From Sphingobacteriaceae bacterium (lineage in GTDB: Bacteria; Bacteroidota; Bacteroidia; Sphingobacteriales; Sphingobacteriaceae): 15,254 bases of DNA. How positions within the stretch are numbered: position 1 is the first letter of the stretch; every line of letters starts with the position of its first letter. A program made the translations under genes and the position numbers. The stretch lies in NCBI GenBank assembly GCA_025450155.1, contig JANWIB010000099.1, positions 1 to 15,254 of the forward strand, in the 5' to 3' direction. Under the pieces are notes generated by a model. The model was given only the letters and a program-made list of their open reading frames with translations, made no database searches and was not told the origin of the DNA. Positions 14,437 to 15,254 of the stretch are shown one piece after another.

Positions 14437-15254
14437 TCATGTTTTAGTGCTTTTTTTAGGTATAAATGTACTCTCAATTTTATTTTGGGTAGGAGGAAGG
14501 CTTTTAAGATACTTATAAATAGCCTTTAGGTCATTTTCTGAAATTTTAGAAAATGATTCCCAAGGCATGGGGCTATTAGGGATTACCATGCCAATTTTAA
14601 ACCGACTGATGAACATTTGTTCTGTCCATTCAGAAATTCTTCCTGTTTTCGGGTCTGGGGTCAAATTAGGAGGAGTGTAAGTTCCTGTTGGATTCTCTAT
14701 AGGACTTCCCCCGGATAGTGGTTGACTTATAAGCTCTCCTGTAAATTGGCTTTTTTGAGTATGACAGATTTTACAGTTGGCGATGGAAATCATATAACGG
14801 CCATATTCAGATGTGGTATCTTGTTTGACAGAAACAGGCGGTCTTTTAACTGGAATGGCAGGTTTTAATATAAACCGGGTGATGATTTTTCCTATCATAT
14901 TTACCTCATGTTCCTGTACCCGATGTTGAATAGGTTTAGTAGATCGCAAATATGAAATAATTGCTGTAAGATCTTCATCACTCACATTATGGTATTCCAT
15001 AAAAGGAGCCATCGCATGTTTGTTAGGCTTAATGCCATTCCTCAAAACCTGGGCTAGTTGTTCATCGGTGTATCTTCCAATGCCAGTCGTCGCATCGGAA
15101 GTAATATTTGGAGTATAAAATGTAGCCGGAGGAGTTTTAAATTCATGCCCTCCGGCTAAAAAGCCTTTACTGGTTGTATGGCAGTTGGGACAATGAGCAG
15201 GCCCCAAAACCAAATATTTTCCTCTGGCAATAGTTGTAGAGTCGCTTTTAGCAC
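14437..15254 (-). CDS. Diheme cytochrome c, 5' end beyond the window
   Basis: The frame is open to the right edge with no stop; upstream of residue LVLGPAHC it reads AKSDSTTIARGKY, so the visible part is about 271 residues and the start and any signal peptide lie outside. Two haem-attachment motifs are present, CPNCH near the visible start and CKICH about 125 residues later. Each is followed by a probable Met axial ligand region (HAMAPFMEY and NSPMPWESF) and a closing DL-x-A-I-x-x-YL helix. Each half is therefore one class-I cytochrome c domain. GRYMISIANCKICH and ARGKYLVLGPAHCPNCH are typical of cytochromes that accept electrons from periplasmic dehydrogenases. The partner is not visible. 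It converges on the regulator gene. Confidence 0.88.
   Translation of the reverse strand, partial: AKSDSTTIARGKYLVLGPAHCPNCHTTSKGFLAGGHEFKTPPATFYTPNITSDATTGIGRYTDEQLAQVLRNGIKPNKHAMAPFMEYHNVSDEDLTAIISYLRSTKPIQHRVQEHEVNMIGKIITRFILKPAIPVKRPPVSVKQDTTSEYGRYMISIANCKICHTQKSQFTGELISQPLSGGSPIENPTGTYTPPNLTPDPKTGRISEWTEQMFISRFKIGMVIPNSPMPWESFSKISENDLKAIYKYLKSLPPTQNKIESTFIPKKSTKT

Noticed and set aside
1..15254. CRISPR array, tRNA/rRNA, transposase, toxin-antitoxin or phage genes
   Set aside because: No repeat-spacer pattern, cloverleaf, rRNA motif or matching protein was found on either strand.

Overview
The window looks like a Bacteroidota chromosome. It is AT-rich, genes have no clear Shine-Dalgarno sequences, promoters carry -7 elements resembling the Bacteroidota TAnnTTTG type, and the gene families (PepSY-like periplasmic protein, tandem-domain universal stress proteins, LolD/MacB exporter, receiver-CRP/FNR fusion) fit that phylum. 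I cannot name a genus. No tRNA, rRNA, CRISPR array or insertion sequence is visible. The longest gap without a gene is about 270 bases (4307-4577).

Layout. 1-151 is intergenic with small inverted repeats and a terminator. Then come minus-strand genes for a PepSY-like secreted protein (152-652) and a methionine-rich lipoprotein (772-1149), and a three-gene minus-strand exporter operon reading adaptor, permease, ATPase (4306 down to 1279). The plus strand then carries a rhodanese (4578-4928), an Hsp20 chaperone (5037-5468) with a strong terminator, a YciE/YciF-like four-helix protein (5551-6057) and a coiled-coil protein (6097-6483). Two tandem-domain universal stress proteins follow on the minus strand (7326-6490 and 8239-7382). 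Divergent from them are an L,D-transpeptidase (8392-9807) and phosphoenolpyruvate synthase ppsA (9865-12267). A triple-BON protein (13031-12378, minus) is divergent from a receiver-CRP/FNR regulator (13209-14267). The right edge cuts a diheme cytochrome c (14437 to the edge, minus).

The main discovery is a repeated promoter architecture. Five genes (PepSY-like, Met-rich lipoprotein, rhodanese, Hsp20, BON) are each preceded by two FNR-like boxes (about YTGAY-N4-RTCAN), exactly 22 bp centre to centre, followed exactly 22 bp later by an AT-rich -7-like element. Each module is 66 bp (14+8+14+22+8) in the gene's own orientation. A looser version lies between the stress protein and the transpeptidase. 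The obvious candidate regulator is encoded here: an FNR-type DNA-binding protein without the iron-sulfur cysteines or the cAMP-binding arginine, but with a complete phosphorylation receiver domain. The best module lies directly upstream of that regulator.

The inferred picture is a compact stress or low-energy regulon. A phosphorylation-controlled FNR-like protein would switch on chaperone, envelope, sulfur-transfer and BON proteins, with stress proteins, gluconeogenic PEP synthase and cell-wall cross-linking nearby. It resembles the ANR/DosR-type dormancy gene sets of other bacteria in content. The link between regulator and boxes is inference; the spacing pattern is read directly from the sequence.
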